From the NCBI RefSeq assembly GCF_000327065.1, contig NC_019936.1:3066001-3130000 (forward strand): a DNA stretch of 64,000 bases. Reading direction: 5' to 3'. Of this stretch, positions 9,910 through 20,255 are shown in pieces. Numbering within the stretch: the first letter of the stretch is position 1; the number at the start of each line of letters is the position of its first letter. The stretch comes from Stutzerimonas stutzeri RCH2 (GTDB lineage Bacteria > Pseudomonadota > Gammaproteobacteria > Pseudomonadales > Pseudomonadaceae). The position numbers and the translations under genes are program-made. The notes beneath the pieces are model-generated. The model worked only from the letters and a program-made list of their open reading frames with translations, was not told the DNA's origin and searched no databases.

Positions 9910-11811
9910 ATGGCACAACTCCCCTGGCTGCCGACGCACATGGATCTCTCCGCCGCGATTGGCCAAGCCAAACGTATCGATGACCCGTTGCAACGGCTAC
10001 ACGAAGCCGCCCGGCTGGCCACCTTTCAACGGGATTTCACCCTGACCGCACGGCTGGACAAGCTGGCCGCCACCGGTATCGAACAGCATGCCGCGGCGGC
10101 ACGACTGACGCCACTGCGGGTGGCACTGCTGTCCTCGCATACGGTCGACCACCTGCTGCCGGCGATTCGAGTGGCCGGGCTGCAGCGGCGCCTGGCGCTG
10201 TCGCTGCATGTGGCGCCCTACGGCATGTACCGCCAAGCACTACTGGCCGATGATCCGGAGCTGAACGCCTTCGCCCCGCAACTGGTGCTGCTGGCGCTGG
10301 ACGCCCATGACGCGCCACTGCAACTGCCCTTGCAGGCCGGCCAGGCGGAGGTGGATGCCGCCGTGGCGGAGCGCGTCGATGAGCTGCGCCTGCTCTGGCG
10401 CCGGGCCCGCGAGCGCTATGCCGCGCAGGTCGTGCAGCAAACTCTGGTGCCGGTCGCACCGCCCTTGTTCGGCTCTTACGAAGCACTGGTGCCGGCATCG
10501 CCACGGGCAGTTATCGAACGCCTGAACGCCGCGATCCGCGCCGCCGCCCGCGAGGATGGCGTGCTGCTGCTCGACCTGGCCTGGCACGCAGCCGCTTATG
10601 GCGACGGCCTGGCCGAACCGGTGCGCTGGCACCAGGCCAAGCAGCTGGTCAGCCCGACCCTGGCACCGCTGTATGGCGAGCATCTAGCGCGGATCGCGGC
10701 GGCCACTGCCGGGTTGTCGCGCAAATGTCTGGTGCTCGATCTGGATAACACGCTCTGGGGCGGCGTGATCGGTGATGACGGCATCGACGGTATCCAGCTC
10801 GGCCAGGGCAGCGCCAGTGGCGAAGCCTTTCTGGCGCTGCAACGCTACGCTGCCCAGCTGGCGCGCCGCGGGGTGATCCTCGCGGTGTGCAGCAAGAACG
10901 ACCTGCACGTCGCCGAGGCCGCATTCGCGCACCCGGAAATGGCGCTCGAGCGCAGCGATATCGCGGCTTTCGTCGCCAACTGGGAAGACAAGGCCGGCAA
11001 CCTGCGGCGCATCGCGAGCATGCTCGATATCGGCCTGGACAGCTTGGTGTTCGTCGACGACAACCCCGCCGAGCGCGACATCGTGCGCCGCGAGCTGCCG
11101 CAAGTCGCCGTACCGGAACTACCCGACGATGTCGCCGATTACCCCGCGCGCATCGCCGCGGCGGGCTATTTCGAGGCTGTGTCCTTTACCTCGGACGATG
11201 CCGAGCGCGGCCGCAGCTATGCGCTGAATGCCGAACGCAAAGCCGCGCTGAACCAGGCCACGGACATGGACGGCTACCTGCGCGGGCTGCAGATGGTCCT
11301 GCGCGTCAGCCGCATCGGCGCCGCCGAGCTGGCGCGCGCCACCCAGCTGATCAACAAGACCAACCAGTTCAACCTGACCACCCGCCGCTATACCGAAGCC
11401 GAGGTCGAGCGCATGGCCAGCGATCCGCGAACCATCGCCCTGGCCCCGCGACTCGAGGACAAGTTCGGCGACAACGGCCTGATCAGCGTGGTGCTGGCCC
11501 GTCCCGATGACGCACTGCAAGCCGATGAGCTGCTGATCGACAGCTGGCTGATGAGCTGCCGCGTGCTGGGTCGTCAGGTCGAGGCGGCGGTGCTGGAGCT
11601 ACTGGCCGATGCGGCAGCGGCTGCCGGCTGGGGCGTCCTGGTCGGCGAATACCGCCCCACCGAACGCAATGGCATGGTCGCCGAGCACTATCCGCGGCTG
11701 GGTTTCCAACAGCGCCCCGCCCCTGCCCACGCCATCACCGATGCAAGTTTCTGGCGCTACGAGCTGGCCTCGCGCGCTCCCATCCACCACCACATCCAGG
11801 TGCAAGCATGA
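9910..11811 (+). CDS. FkbH-like HAD-IIIC protein
   Basis: A 633-residue multidomain protein. The first ~260 residues resemble the SGNH-like region found before FkbH domains. The HAD phosphatase domain follows, with its nucleophile motif DLDNT at residues 277-281 and ICSKND-like and VFVDDNPAERD motifs downstream. The C-terminal part (about 420-620) is GNAT-like. FkbH proteins are known to dephosphorylate 1,3-bisphosphoglycerate and load a glyceryl unit on an acyl carrier protein. The next gene encodes such a carrier and overlaps this one by 4 bp. A role in charging that carrier is therefore likely; which acyl unit is loaded is inference. Confidence 0.88.
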   Translation: MAQLPWLPTHMDLSAAIGQAKRIDDPLQRLHEAARLATFQRDFTLTARLDKLAATGIEQHAAAARLTPLRVALLSSHTVDHLLPAIRVAGLQRRLALSLHVAPYGMYRQALLADDPELNAFAPQLVLLALDAHDAPLQLPLQAGQAEVDAAVAERVDELRLLWRRARERYAAQVVQQTLVPVAPPLFGSYEALVPASPRAVIERLNAAIRAAAREDGVLLLDLAWHAAAYGDGLAEPVRWHQAKQLVSPTLAPLYGEHLARIAAATAGLSRKCLVLDLDNTLWGGVIGDDGIDGIQLGQGSASGEAFLALQRYAAQLARRGVILAVCSKNDLHVAEAAFAHPEMALERSDIAAFVANWEDKAGNLRRIASMLDIGLDSLVFVDDNPAERDIVRRELPQVAVPELPDDVADYPARIAAAGYFEAVSFTSDDAERGRSYALNAERKAALNQATDMDGYLRGLQMVLRVSRIGAAELARATQLINKTNQFNLTTRRYTEAEVERMASDPRTIALAPRLEDKFGDNGLISVVLARPDDALQADELLIDSWLMSCRVLGRQVEAAVLELLADAAAAAGWGVLVGEYRPTERNGMVAEHYPRLGFQQRPAPAHAITDASFWRYELASRAPIHHHIQVQA

Positions 11812-12056
11812 ACGAAAAGGAAATTCTCCAGGCGCTGACCCAAGTCTTCCACGACGTGTTCGACGATGACGATATCGTCCTCACGCCCGAAACCACCGCC
11901 GACGACATCGATGGCTGGGACAGCCAGACCCATGTCCTGCTGATCGTGGCTGCCGAACAACGCTTCGGCATCAAATTCCGCACCGCCGAACTGGAGTCGC
12001 TGAAGAACGTGGGTCACTTCGCCCAGCTTATTCAGACCAAGCTCGGAGGGCGGTAA
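11808..12056 (+). CDS. acyl carrier protein
   Basis: An 82-residue acidic four-helix carrier protein. Ser39 in the stretch IDGWDSQTHV is at the phosphopantetheine attachment site; most carriers read Asp-Ser-Leu there, whereas this one has Asp-Ser-Gln, a variation seen with FkbH-linked carriers. The ATG overlaps the stop of the FkbH-like gene (ATGA), so the two are translationally coupled. It is too divergent and wrongly placed to be the fatty-acid AcpP. It probably serves only this operon. Confidence 0.9.
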   Translation: MNEKEILQALTQVFHDVFDDDDIVLTPETTADDIDGWDSQTHVLLIVAAEQRFGIKFRTAELESLKNVGHFAQLIQTKLGGR

Positions 12057-12059
12057 GCA

Positions 12060-13106
12060 ATGGCCAGATCCGTTGACACCTGTCCGGACGAGGCAGAGCA
12101 GCGGCCGGTGCGTGCCGGTTACCTCCTGGGCATGTTCGCCGGCCTTATCGGGATGCTCGGCGGCTTTGCCGCCCTGCTCGCCTGGCTCAATCACACCGAC
12201 AATCTGCCGCCGCCGGCCTTCTCTAACAGCCTGTGTGTGGACGAAAAGCTGCACTTTCTGCGGCACAACCCCATCGACGACCCGAACCTGCTGGTCATTG
12301 GTTCCTCGGTCGCCTGGCGCCACGTCGATGGTGATGTGCTGGTCAAACAGGCGCCGGGCGTGCGGCCGCTCAACGGCGCGTTCTGTGGCCTGCACGCGAA
12401 CCAATCGACCTATGTCGCCGACTGGCTGCTGGACCGCGAGCCGACCATTCGCCAGGTGGTGATGATCGTCGATCCGCTGGACTTCGCCGGCTGCTGGAAG
12501 GCCCCGGATGCGGTGTTCGACCGCGAACACGCCGACCAGTACGTCTACCAGCAGGCTTCACGCTGGGGTTACTACATGCGCTTCTTCTCGCCGCGTTCGC
12601 TGTTGCGCAATGCGAAGACGGTCAAGGCGCAACGGGCCAACGAGATCGAATGGGATCCGCTGGTGTTCACCCGCCACGGCGACGGGCCGCTGGAACCCCG
12701 CGGTGATCGAGGCCTGTTCTATGGCAAGCCCGACCCGCTGGATAACAGCTGCTTCGCTGCGCTGGGCAAGCTGTCCGACCGCCTGCAGGCGGAGCAACGC
12801 CAGCTGCTCGTCGTATCCACACCGCTGCATCCGCAGTGGAAGGCCAAGGTCGACGCCGACGGCAGCTTCCTCGCCCGTTTCGACGAGAAGCTGACGGCTG
12901 CAATCGCCGGCGATGGCGGCGCGCAATATTGGAACGCCGATCGCGAATGGGTCGCTCCACCAGCGGCCTTCGTCGACGCCATCCACCTGCGCTGGTCGGC
13001 GGTAGAGCGCTTTTCCGAAGCGCTTGCCAAGCAACTGCGTGAGTCAGAACAGGCTAGGCTTGGCGAATCGGTATTGGCCGGTAGCAGCACATTCGGCGCG
13101 CCATAG
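12060..13106 (+). CDS. SGNH-like membrane-anchored protein of the acyl-transfer operon
   Basis: A 348-residue protein with one N-terminal membrane helix (GYLLGMFAGLIGMLGGFAALLAWL) and a large periplasmic domain. The start of that domain reads LLVIGSSVAWRHVD, like block I of SGNH hydrolases, and the end reads FVDAIHLRWSAVERF, like the Asp-x-x-His block V. This suggests a catalytic Ser-Asp-His arrangement similar to AlgJ/AlgX-type partners that finish O-acylation in the periplasm. It lies 3 bp after the carrier protein gene. No precise family is recognised, and the function is proposed from motifs and context. Confidence 0.7.
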   Translation: MARSVDTCPDEAEQRPVRAGYLLGMFAGLIGMLGGFAALLAWLNHTDNLPPPAFSNSLCVDEKLHFLRHNPIDDPNLLVIGSSVAWRHVDGDVLVKQAPGVRPLNGAFCGLHANQSTYVADWLLDREPTIRQVVMIVDPLDFAGCWKAPDAVFDREHADQYVYQQASRWGYYMRFFSPRSLLRNAKTVKAQRANEIEWDPLVFTRHGDGPLEPRGDRGLFYGKPDPLDNSCFAALGKLSDRLQAEQRQLLVVSTPLHPQWKAKVDADGSFLARFDEKLTAAIAGDGGAQYWNADREWVAPPAAFVDAIHLRWSAVERFSEALAKQLRESEQARLGESVLAGSSTFGAP

Positions 13107-13183
13107 GGTTCAAGCGAACCGCCATGCGAGGTCAAGGTCCGAGAAAGAACATACAAACAAGAACGTAAGCCAGGAGTCTGACC

Positions 13184-14167
13184 ATGCATTCTCGTTCTTT
13201 GCTGTGCTCGTGCCTGCTCGCCGCAACCATCGCCGCCCCTGCCGTCGGCCATGCCGACATCCTTTCGCTGAAGGTGGAGAACGACATCATCGCCAGGGGC
13301 AGCGATGGTCATTACAGCAATGGGCTGGAGGTGATCTGGGGCTTCGAACCGGACGACCAGAGCTGGACGCGACGCTTCGCCGATCTGCTGCCCGGCTGGT
13401 CGGGCGCCGCGATCGATAACGTCGCCTACCGCTTCGGTCATCAGATCTACACGCCGGAGGAAATCGAAACCCGAAATCTGATCGAAGACGACCGCCCTTA
13501 CGCCGGTCTGCTGTTTGCCGGCATGTCGATGTTCTCCGACACCCAGCACGACGGCTGGCGGGGCGCCCAGAGTCTGCACCTGGACGTCGGCATCGTCGGC
13601 CCGGCAGCCGGAGGCAAGCGCCTGCAGCGCGCCGTGCACAAGGTCACCAACAGCGACGAACCGAATGGTTGGGACAACCAGCTGGAAAACGAACCCTTCG
13701 TCAACCTGGGCTACCAGCACCGCTGGTGGCTGCAGAAGCGTCTCGCTGGGCTGGAACTGGAATACGGCCCGAGCGTGGGCTTCGCCCTCGGCAATCTCTA
13801 CCGCTATGGCTCGGCCGGGCTGGGCCTGCGCCTGGGGCAGAACCTGCAACGCAGCTTCAGCATCCCGGCGGTGACGCCGGCGCAGAGCGGCAGCCAGTTC
13901 TTCCGACCGGGTGGCGACTTCGCCTGGTACGGCTTCGCCAATCTGGAGGGCCGCTACATGGCGCACAACATGCTGCTGGACGGCAACACCTTCGAGGACA
14001 GCCACTCGGTTGACCGCCGCGAGTGGGTCGGCGATGCCAAGGTCGGAGTGGCACTGACCTGGAGCCGCTGGCAGCTGGCATTCGCCAATGTCTGGCGCAC
14101 CCGCGAATTCCAGGGCCAGCAGGAACACGACCAGTTCGGCTCGATCACCCTATCCACCGCGCTCTGA
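13184..14167 (+). CDS. LpxR-like outer-membrane lipid A deacylase
   Basis: A 327-residue protein with a cleavable signal peptide ending near AVGHA. The mature start ILSLKVENDIIARGSDGHYSNGLEV contains the conserved Asn-Asp and Ser/Asn positions of the LpxR (DUF2219) family, and EDDRPYAGLLFAG is also typical. Alternating aromatic and polar residues through the rest fit a 12-stranded beta-barrel. Known LpxR enzymes remove the 3'-acyloxyacyl group of lipid A in the outer membrane. It follows the acyl-transfer operon by 77 bp with its own ribosome-binding site, so it may be regulated separately. Confidence 0.85.
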   Translation: MHSRSLLCSCLLAATIAAPAVGHADILSLKVENDIIARGSDGHYSNGLEVIWGFEPDDQSWTRRFADLLPGWSGAAIDNVAYRFGHQIYTPEEIETRNLIEDDRPYAGLLFAGMSMFSDTQHDGWRGAQSLHLDVGIVGPAAGGKRLQRAVHKVTNSDEPNGWDNQLENEPFVNLGYQHRWWLQKRLAGLELEYGPSVGFALGNLYRYGSAGLGLRLGQNLQRSFSIPAVTPAQSGSQFFRPGGDFAWYGFANLEGRYMAHNMLLDGNTFEDSHSVDRREWVGDAKVGVALTWSRWQLAFANVWRTREFQGQQEHDQFGSITLSTAL

Positions 14168-14174
14168 CGCCCTG

Positions 14175-14198
14175 ACGGCGGGCGTTCGCGCCCGCCGT
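14175..14198. terminator. hairpin between convergent genes
   Basis: Perfect 10-bp stem ACGGCGGGCG/CGCCCGCCGT closed by a TTCG tetraloop. It sits between the convergent lpxR-like and sigma-54 activator genes. No long T-run follows, so it may work as a terminator only in part or protect mRNA 3' ends. Confidence 0.65.
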
Positions 14199-16088
<1,890 letters not shown>

Positions 16089-16181
16089 TCTTGTTGTTCT
16101 CCGCGATGTTTCGAGGCGGGTTCGCGCCCCAGCATAGGCCAAACGCCGGGCCGCCGCACGCTGTGCCATTACTGGTACAGA

Positions 16182-16210
16182 GTGTCACCCCGGCCGTGCA
16201 GTGATGACAC
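16182..16210. promoter_or_regulatory. candidate upstream activator site (inverted repeat)
   Basis: GTGTCA at 16182-16187 and TGACAC at 16205-16210 form an inverted repeat about 70 bp upstream of the -24 box of the monooxygenase promoter and about 95 bp from the start of the divergent activator. Position and symmetry suit an enhancer-like site for the AcoR-like protein. Binding is not shown. Confidence 0.5.
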
Positions 16211-16276
16211 GGCGCCGCCTCGACCGGCCAGTCCAGATACGACTCCAGGCCAGCCACGACGCGGCCCAGCGCTTGC

Positions 16277-16292
16277 TGGCCCGCCGCTTGCT
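16277..16292 (+). promoter_or_regulatory. sigma-54 (-24/-12) promoter of the flavin monooxygenase gene
   Basis: TGGCCC-N5-TTGCT matches the sigma-54 consensus TGGCAC-N5-TTGCA/T with one change in the -24 box and exact spacing. It lies 53 bp before the start codon of the monooxygenase gene and next to a divergently encoded sigma-54 activator. Confidence 0.75.
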
Positions 16293-16345
16293 CTGCTGCA
16301 AGCACGGTATCCCCGTGAATAACAACAATGACCAGGAGAACCACC

Positions 16346-18226
16346 ATGCGTCCCAGCAACGACGTCCCCTTCGATCTGAAAACCGATAACGGCAGCGACC
16401 CCGGCGGCGACAGCCAGGCCACTGCTACCCGCTCGCCCACCGAACAACTGGCCGCCTGGGTCGAACGCCTCGGCCAGCGCCTGGCCCAACGCGATATCGA
16501 CGGAGCCCTGGAGCTGTTCGTCGACGACTGCCACTGGCGCGACCTGGTGCTGTTCAGCTGGAACCTGATCACCCTCGAAGGCAAGGCCGACATTCGCGAC
16601 ATGCTGGAAAGCCGCCTGGAAGCCACCCGGCCGGACAACTGGAAGCTCGAAGGCGAAGCAAGCCTGACCGACGGCGTGCTCGAAGGCTGGATCAGCCTGG
16701 AAACCGACGTCGCCCGCGGCAAGGGTTATGTGCGTCTGAAGGACGGCCTGTGCTGGACGCTGCTGACCACCATGCGCGAGCTGAAGGGGCACGAGGAACC
16801 GCTCGGACGCCGCCGGCCACTGGGCGCCGAACACGGCCACGGCCTGGCCGACAAGCGCAACTGGCTGGAAAAACGCCGCGACGAGGAAGCCGCGCTGGGC
16901 ATCACGGAACAGCCCTACTGCCTGGTCATCGGCGGCGGCCAGGGCGGCCTCGGCCTCGGCGCACGGCTCAAGCGCCTCGGCGTGCCGACGCTGATCGTCG
17001 ACAAGGCCGAGCGCCCCGGCGATCAATGGCGCGGACGCTACAAATCGCTGTGCCTGCACGACCCGGTCTGGTACGACCACATGCCCTACCTGCCCTTCCC
17101 CGACCATTGGCCGATCTTCACACCCAAGGACCAGATCGGCGACTGGCTGGAGATGTACGCCAAGGTCATGGAGCTGAACTACTGGGCGAAAACCGAATGC
17201 GTGAAGGCCAGCTTCGACGAAGCCGAGGGCCGCTGGACGGTCGAGGTGCTGCGCGACGGCAAACCGATGACGCTCAAGCCCGCGCAGCTGATCCTCGCCA
17301 CCGGCATGTCCGGTGTGCCCAACGTGCCGGTCTATCCGGGTGCGGAAACCTTTGCCGGCCAGCAGCACCATTCCAGCCAGCATCCCGGCGGCGGCGCCTG
17401 GCGCGGCAAACGCGCGGTGGTCATCGGTGCCAACAACTCGGCCCACGATATCTGTGCGGACCTGGTGGAGAACGGCGCGGACGTCACCATGGTGCAGCGC
17501 TCCAGCACCCATATCGTGCGTTCCGACACGCTGATGGACGTGGTGTTCGGCCCGCTCTATTCCGAGGATGCCGTCGAAAGCGGGCTGACCACCGAAAAGG
17601 CCGACATGCTGTTCGCTTCGATCCCCTACAAGGTGCTGCCGCAGTTCCATCGCCAGGCCTTCGAGCAGGTCAAGGAGCGCGACAAGGCCTTCTACGATCG
17701 CCTGGCTGCAGCGGGATTCATGCTCGACTTCGGCGATGACGAATCCGGCCTGTTCCTCAAGTATGTGCGCCGCGGATCGGGCTACTACATCGACGTCGGC
17801 GCCTGCGAGCTGATTGCCAACGGCACCATCAAGCTGAAAAGCGGGCCGGGCCTCGGCGTCGATCACATCGAGGCGGACGCCGTGGTACTCAACGATGGCA
17901 GCCGCCTGCCGGCCGACCTGATCGTCTACGCCACCGGCTACGGCTCGATGAACGGCTGGGCGGCGCGGCTGATCTCCCAGGAGGTCGCGGACAAGGTCGG
18001 GCGCTGCTGGGGGCTCGGTTCCGGCACCACCAAGGACCCGGGCCCGTACGAAGGCGAACTGCGCAACATGTGGAAGCCCACCCAGCAGCAGAACCTGTGG
18101 TTCCACGGTGGCAACCTGCACCAGTCGCGGCACTATTCGTTGTACCTGGCACTGCAACTGAAGGCGCGCTTCGAGGGGCTGGATACCTCGGTCTACAAGC
18201 TTGCGCCGAGCTATCACCGGGGCTGA
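16346..18226 (+). CDS. flavin-containing monooxygenase with N-terminal SnoaL/NTF2-like domain
   Basis: A 626-residue protein. Residues ~20-150 look like an NTF2/SnoaL-type domain (LEGKADIRDMLES, EGWISLETD). An FAD-binding Rossmann motif VIGGGQGGLGLGARL follows, then a second dinucleotide fold VVIGANNSAHDICADL. FAGQQHHSSQH resembles the Baeyer-Villiger/FMO fingerprint FxGxxxHxxxW, with the final residue altered. The ATG at 16346 was chosen over one 18 bp earlier because AGGAG sits 7 bp before it. It probably oxygenates a ketone, aldehyde or similar small substrate using NADPH. Expression should depend on sigma-54 and the divergent AcoR-like protein. The substrate is unknown. Confidence 0.88.
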   Translation: MRPSNDVPFDLKTDNGSDPGGDSQATATRSPTEQLAAWVERLGQRLAQRDIDGALELFVDDCHWRDLVLFSWNLITLEGKADIRDMLESRLEATRPDNWKLEGEASLTDGVLEGWISLETDVARGKGYVRLKDGLCWTLLTTMRELKGHEEPLGRRRPLGAEHGHGLADKRNWLEKRRDEEAALGITEQPYCLVIGGGQGGLGLGARLKRLGVPTLIVDKAERPGDQWRGRYKSLCLHDPVWYDHMPYLPFPDHWPIFTPKDQIGDWLEMYAKVMELNYWAKTECVKASFDEAEGRWTVEVLRDGKPMTLKPAQLILATGMSGVPNVPVYPGAETFAGQQHHSSQHPGGGAWRGKRAVVIGANNSAHDICADLVENGADVTMVQRSSTHIVRSDTLMDVVFGPLYSEDAVESGLTTEKADMLFASIPYKVLPQFHRQAFEQVKERDKAFYDRLAAAGFMLDFGDDESGLFLKYVRRGSGYYIDVGACELIANGTIKLKSGPGLGVDHIEADAVVLNDGSRLPADLIVYATGYGSMNGWAARLISQEVADKVGRCWGLGSGTTKDPGPYEGELRNMWKPTQQQNLWFHGGNLHQSRHYSLYLALQLKARFEGLDTSVYKLAPSYHRG

Positions 18227-18241
18227 CACCTCACCTTGAAC

Positions 18242-18268
18242 AACAGGCCCGCAATTGCGGGCCTGTTT
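18242..18268. terminator. intrinsic terminator after the monooxygenase gene
   Basis: Arms AACAGGCCCGCAA and TTGCGGGCCTGTT are perfectly complementary and are followed by a short T-run. They start 15 bp after the stop codon. Confidence 0.85.
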
Positions 18269-18289
18269 CGTGTAGCCAAGCACCATCCC

Positions 18290-18327
18290 GCATGGCACGC
18301 CGGGGGCTGGCACCCGGCATGCCATGC
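18290..18327. repeat. large imperfect palindrome
   Basis: Arms GCATGGCACGCCGGG and CCCGGCATGCCATGC pair over 15 bp with one mismatch around an 8-nt loop. It lies between the monooxygenase terminator and the diguanylate cyclase gene. It could be a REP-type element or a regulatory structure; one copy only was noticed. Confidence 0.6.
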
Positions 18328-18479
18328 CCGGCGCCAGGCTGCGTCCCACTCTGCCGTGAACCGTCGCGCATGGCGGCATGGTGCCTGTATCATTGCCAGC
18401 CTGTGGCTTCGGCGCATGCGAAGTCTGACCACGAACTCCATTGGCCCACGCCAAGCACCGATTGGAGACTGGAAGCTTC

Positions 18480-20030
18480 ATGTCCCGGCTGGATCTACAG
18501 AAACTCACGCTGTTGCTGGCACTGGTCGCCGGCCTGCTGACCTTCGGCAACAGCTTTTTTGCAGGCTACAGCTCGCAGCGCGACCAGCTGTTCGAACAGA
18601 CGCTTGAAGCGAACCGCTCCTACGCCCGCAAGCTCGCCGACACCACTGACCAGTTCTTCCTCAACAGCCGCCGTGAGCTCGCCTACGCCGCCCAGACCCT
18701 GTCGACCCGCTTCGACGACCCGGCCGCACGGGACAACGAGACCGAGCGGCTCAAGCTCAAGAGCGATCAGTTCAGCAGGGCGATCATCGTCAGCGCGGCC
18801 GGTGAGATCGTTTCCACCTCGCCGGAAAGTACCGACCTGCTCGGTCTCAAGGTCAACAGCATCGGTGCCAACCGCGCGCTGAAGGAGCGCATACCGCTGA
18901 CCAGCGATCCCTACGCCGCCACCGACGGCACCTACCTGATCGCGGTGACCCACCCCATCTTCGCCGCCGACGGCCGTTACCTCGGCTTTATCAGCGCCTC
19001 GCTGTTCCTGCGCGAGCGCAATGCCCTGCACGGCCTGCTCGGCGTGCACTACTACCGCGACGGTTCCTACCTGTATGTGGTCGACACCCAGGGCAGGCTG
19101 ATCTTCCACGAGGACGGCAAGCGCGTCGGCCAGAACGTATCGAGCAATCCGGTGGTCCAGCAGGTGCTGTCCGGCAGGGAAGGCAGCCAGCGCGTCATCA
19201 ATACCCTTGGCGTGGACATGCTCGCCGGCTTCGCACCCATGCAGAGCACCGGCTGGGGCATCGTTGCTCAGCGTCCCACCGCGGCGATCACGGCGAAGCT
19301 CGAACAGCTGGCGCGGACCACGCTGCTCAATGCGGTGCCATTCACGCTGATATCGCTCGCGGTGTTCTGGTGGCTCTCCCGGCTGATCTCCCGGCCCATT
19401 CGCGCCCTGGCCGACACCGCCGAGCACTGGGGCGCACCGGAAGCGGCCAGTCGCATTTCGAAGGTCAACTCCTGGTATTTCGAAGTCTCGCGATTGAAGG
19501 TCGCGATGCTTGCCGGCGTGTCCCTGCTGCAGCAGAAGATGGGCGCGCTGGAGGCGGCGTCCATGACCGACCCGCTGACCGGCCTGCGCAACCGCCGCGG
19601 CCTCGAACTGGCGCTCAAGCAGTTCGACCTGCTCGATCAGCGCTACGCGGCGGTAACGCTAGACATTGATCACTTCAAGCAGGTCAACGACCAGCACGGC
19701 CATGACGTCGGTGATGCGGTGCTGCGTTTCCTCGCCGAGATCATGAAGGAATGCTCGCGCCCCACCGACGTGCTCTGCCGCATGGGTGGCGAAGAGTTCC
19801 TCATGCTGCTGCCTGAAACCGGCGCCAGCGGCGCCAGCATCGCCGCCGAAAGGCTGCTCGCCCGCCTGCGGCAGACGCCGAGCCCGACCGGCACGCCAAT
19901 TACGGCCTCCATCGGCATCGCCTGCAGCGACCGCTACCCCTCTCCCGACGCGACGTTCAAGGCGGCAGACGAGGCGCTGTATCAGGCGAAGCGGGCCGGT
20001 CGCGACCGCGTCGTCTTCGCCTCCAGCTGA
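18480..20030 (+). CDS. membrane-anchored diguanylate cyclase with dCACHE-like sensor
   Basis: A 516-residue signalling protein that should make cyclic di-GMP from GTP. The N-terminal helix (LTLLLALVAGLLTFGNSFFAGY) leads to a periplasmic sensor of about 260 residues with dCACHE-like features (DTTDQFFLNSRRELAYAAQ, TPES, YRDGSYLYVVDTQGRLIFH). A second helix near residue 290-310 precedes the GGDEF domain. The active site reads GGEEF, and RPTD five residues upstream is an intact inhibitory I-site, so product inhibition is expected. The ATG at 18480 follows a GGAAG ribosome-binding site. There is no EAL domain. The ligand of the sensor is unknown. Confidence 0.92.
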   Translation: MSRLDLQKLTLLLALVAGLLTFGNSFFAGYSSQRDQLFEQTLEANRSYARKLADTTDQFFLNSRRELAYAAQTLSTRFDDPAARDNETERLKLKSDQFSRAIIVSAAGEIVSTSPESTDLLGLKVNSIGANRALKERIPLTSDPYAATDGTYLIAVTHPIFAADGRYLGFISASLFLRERNALHGLLGVHYYRDGSYLYVVDTQGRLIFHEDGKRVGQNVSSNPVVQQVLSGREGSQRVINTLGVDMLAGFAPMQSTGWGIVAQRPTAAITAKLEQLARTTLLNAVPFTLISLAVFWWLSRLISRPIRALADTAEHWGAPEAASRISKVNSWYFEVSRLKVAMLAGVSLLQQKMGALEAASMTDPLTGLRNRRGLELALKQFDLLDQRYAAVTLDIDHFKQVNDQHGHDVGDAVLRFLAEIMKECSRPTDVLCRMGGEEFLMLLPETGASGASIAAERLLARLRQTPSPTGTPITASIGIACSDRYPSPDATFKAADEALYQAKRAGRDRVVFASS

Positions 20031-20178
20031 ACACCGCAGCCGCCAGATCTGCAGCCGGAACTGCTCGGCGGTCAGGCTCCAGGGCTCAGGCTCTGAAGGG
20101 GCTCCCGCTCCGCCGCACGCTCGATTGGCCTGCTCCGGCCAAGCGCCGTCGGCAGCTGGCGCCGCGCACAGAAGTTGC

Positions 20179-20207
20179 GATTATCTTCTATTTGATAATA
20201 GTTTTCG
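20179..20207 (+). promoter_or_regulatory. Fur-box-like A+T-rich site before the siderophore receptor
   Basis: GATTATC and GATAATAG half-sites stand 8 bp apart inside an A+T-rich patch. They resemble parts of the 19-bp Fur consensus GATAATGATAATCATTATC. The site lies about 50 bp before the receptor start. The match is partial. Confidence 0.5.
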
Positions 20208-20255
20208 TTGAGATTAGGATGCCCGCCCTCGCTCCCTTCCCTCAAGGATTACTCG

